Below, piece after piece: positions 3,988 to 5,515 of a stretch of 5,515 nt of DNA. The stretch covers positions 1-5,515 of the forward strand of contig CALEGL010000138.1 of the NCBI GenBank assembly GCA_937876495.1, written 5' to 3'. The stretch comes from an uncultured Bifidobacterium sp. Its GTDB lineage: Bacteria > Actinomycetota > Actinomycetes > Actinomycetales > Bifidobacteriaceae. Numbering within the stretch: position 1 is the first letter of the stretch; each line of letters opens with the position of its first letter. The translations under genes and the position numbers were made by a program. Under the pieces are notes generated by a model. It saw only the letters and a list, made by a program, of their open reading frames with translations, did not search any database and was not told the origin of the DNA.

Positions 3988-5515
3988 TCACCAATCCACA
4001 GGAATAGCATCGGTGCGCGCCTTGGACGTCGGCACCTGGTACTTCTGCATGAGGAATTCACCGATCTGCTTGAACAGCGGGCCGGCGGTCATTCCTCCGT
4101 AGTTGCCCTCGGGGTTCTTGATCACCACGGTAATGACGTACTTCGGGTCATCGGCCGGAAGCGCGCCGGACCAGTCGGAGACGATTCCAACCAGCTCGCC
4201 TTTGGCGTCCATGACCTCGGCGGTGCCGCTTTTGGCCGCCACGCGGTAGCCATCCACGCCCGAATAGCTTGCGTAGTGCTCGGCGGCCGATTCCATGGCA
4301 TTCATCACCTTGGACGCCACGGAGGCATCGATGACCCGGGTGCCAGTCCCCGTGGAGGTCTTCGTGGTATGCCCTTTGGAATCCGTGACCGATTTGACGA
4401 TCGACTGCTGGAGCCTCACCCCTCCGTTCGCCACCGTGGCGATGGCGTTCGTGATCTGCAGGACGTTGGCGGAATATCCCTGTCCGAACAGCACGGTGTT
4501 CCGCGTTCTTCCATCCCAGGCGTCCGCGCTCGTGAGCACCCCGGAGGATTCGCCCGGAAGCCCCAGACCGCTGCTCTGGCCGATGCCGAACCTGGTGAGG
4601 AACTCATAGCGTTCACTGCTCGAGTATTTCTCGGCGGCCATGACCATGCCCACGTTCGACGACTCCTGAAGGATGCCCGCCAGCGTCCATCGGCTCGTCG
4701 CATGCTCGATGGCATCCTGGTAGGTCTGCCCGTCCTTTTCGATGCGCCAGGGGACGGTGAACTTGTCCGTGAGCTTGCGCACGCCGGTCTGCAGCATTCC
4801 CGCGATGGAGAACACCTTCCCGATGGATCCGGGTTCGAACGTCGTCCCCACGGAACGTGCCACGCCCATCTTGGCCTCGTCACTGCCCGCCGTGACCTCG
4901 TCGGAGTCCTCAAGGGCGAGGATCTGCCCGGTGGATACGTCCTGCACGCAGGCGATGGCCCAGTCGGCGTCATACTTCTTGACCCCTTCGGTGAGCACCT
5001 TCTTGACGTACCAGTCGACGTCCGAATCCAGCGTGAGCGTCACGTCGCTGCCATTCACCGCGGCCTTGGACTTCGTCACCGTCCCGGGAATCTCCTCGCC
5101 GCCGTTGCCCTGCTGATAGACCTTGTAGCCGTCGGTGCCGGTGAGCTCGCTGTTCTCCATGAGCTCGATCCCCGCGACTCCCGATCCCTCGTCGTTCACT
5201 CCGCCCAGAAGCGCGCCGGCGAGGGTGCCCGAGGTGTACACGCGATCCGAGCTGAGCTCGCCGTAGACGTATCCGTCCAGGTTCAGTGCATCGATCTTGC
5301 GCATCACCGCCGGAGTCACGTTCTTCTTCAGCACGACGTACTGGCTGGTTCCGGACAGCTCCGCACCGAGTTCAAGGGCGTTCATCCCCAGAACCGGCGC
5401 AAGAAGTCTGGCAACGGCCGCGGCCCCGGTCGCTCCCACGGGCTTGCCGTCGATCTGATGGCAGTAGCTCGTCGTTTTGGCCGTGCATCGCACCGGCGTG
5501 AAGTCGGATATCGCC
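3988..5515 (-). CDS. ftsI: FtsI / penicillin-binding protein 3-type class B transpeptidase (5' end outside window)
   Basis: Septal peptidoglycan transpeptidase of the divisome, anchored in the membrane with its catalytic domain outside. 508 residues are visible; the N-terminal membrane anchor and start lie beyond the window, since the frame is open to the right edge. The visible N-terminal part is the pedestal/dimerisation domain, including AGALLGGVNDEGSGVAGIE (about 5229-5164). The transpeptidase domain has all three motifs: SIGK in FEPGSIGKV (catalytic Ser codon 4827-4825), SSN in ESSNVGMV (4662-4654) and KSGT in AAKSGTAEV (4233-4222). FGQGY and GLGLPGE are further class B landmarks. It ends soon after this domain, with no PASTA repeats. 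SIGK differs from the common STFK/STMK. Two cysteines (codons 5487-5485 and 5463-5461) lie eight residues apart near the visible N-terminus. The stop TGA 3990-3988 is 20 nt before the murE-like ATG. Confidence 0.97.
   Translation of the reverse strand, partial: AISDFTPVRCTAKTTSYCHQIDGKPVGATGAAAVARLLAPVLGMNALELGAELSGTSQYVVLKKNVTPAVMRKIDALNLDGYVYGELSSDRVYTSGTLAGALLGGVNDEGSGVAGIELMENSELTGTDGYKVYQQGNGGEEIPGTVTKSKAAVNGSDVTLTLDSDVDWYVKKVLTEGVKKYDADWAIACVQDVSTGQILALEDSDEVTAGSDEAKMGVARSVGTTFEPGSIGKVFSIAGMLQTGVRKLTDKFTVPWRIEKDGQTYQDAIEHATSRWTLAGILQESSNVGMVMAAEKYSSSERYEFLTRFGIGQSSGLGLPGESSGVLTSADAWDGRTRNTVLFGQGYSANVLQITNAIATVANGGVRLQQSIVKSVTDSKGHTTKTSTGTGTRVIDASVASKVMNAMESAAEHYASYSGVDGYRVAAKSGTAEVMDAKGELVGIVSDWSGALPADDPKYVITVVIKNPEGNYGGMTAGPLFKQIGEFLMQKYQVPTSKARTDAIPVDW

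Overview
The window is a stretch of a bacterial division and cell wall (dcw) gene cluster. Every recognisable gene is on the minus strand. Read in the direction of transcription, from the right edge to the left, the order is ftsI (5' end cut off), a degenerate murE-like gene, murF, mraY and murD (3' end cut off). The DNA is GC-rich. The gene order, the FtsI sequence with an SIGK active-site motif, and a short murE-like protein in place of a full MurE all suggest an actinobacterium of the Bifidobacterium/Bifidobacteriaceae type. That placement is inferred from remembered family features and was not tested by a search.

Region by region: 3988-5515 encodes the division-specific class B penicillin-binding protein FtsI, with all three transpeptidase motifs intact. 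3074-3967 encodes a MurE-like protein that keeps the fold pattern of the MurE N-terminal and central domains, but its ATP-binding loop is destroyed and the C-terminal ligase domain is absent. 1441-2952 is a complete, normal-looking MurF. 250-1353 is a complete MraY. 1-194 is the N-terminal part of MurD, which has no ATG, GTG or TTG start at the expected place. MurF finishes UDP-MurNAc-pentapeptide, MraY loads it onto the lipid carrier as lipid I, MurD acts earlier by adding D-Glu, and FtsI cross-links the finished peptidoglycan at the septum.

The least ordinary part is the set of gene junctions. The gaps murE-like to murF (121 nt), murF to mraY (87 nt) and mraY to murD (55 nt, if CTG is the start) each hold tiny open reading frames. 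Their stop codons overlap the start of the next gene in the form NTGA (ATGA at murF, GTGA at mraY, CTGA at murD). In two cases their own ATG overlaps the stop of the preceding gene. The murF-mraY gap also carries a perfect 14-bp tandem duplication. With only one copy, the gap would hold a single 26-codon frame linking the two genes; with two copies it holds two frames joined by a further ATGA overlap. The mraY-murD gap contains a perfect 7-bp GC hairpin. Together these look like a termination-reinitiation relay keeping ribosomes on the message across the gaps. This is an inference from overlaps seen in one sequence, and chance is a real alternative in GC-rich DNA.

I see no promoter, rho-independent terminator, tRNA, rRNA, mobile element or CRISPR array. 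No gap between genes is longer than about 120 nt.
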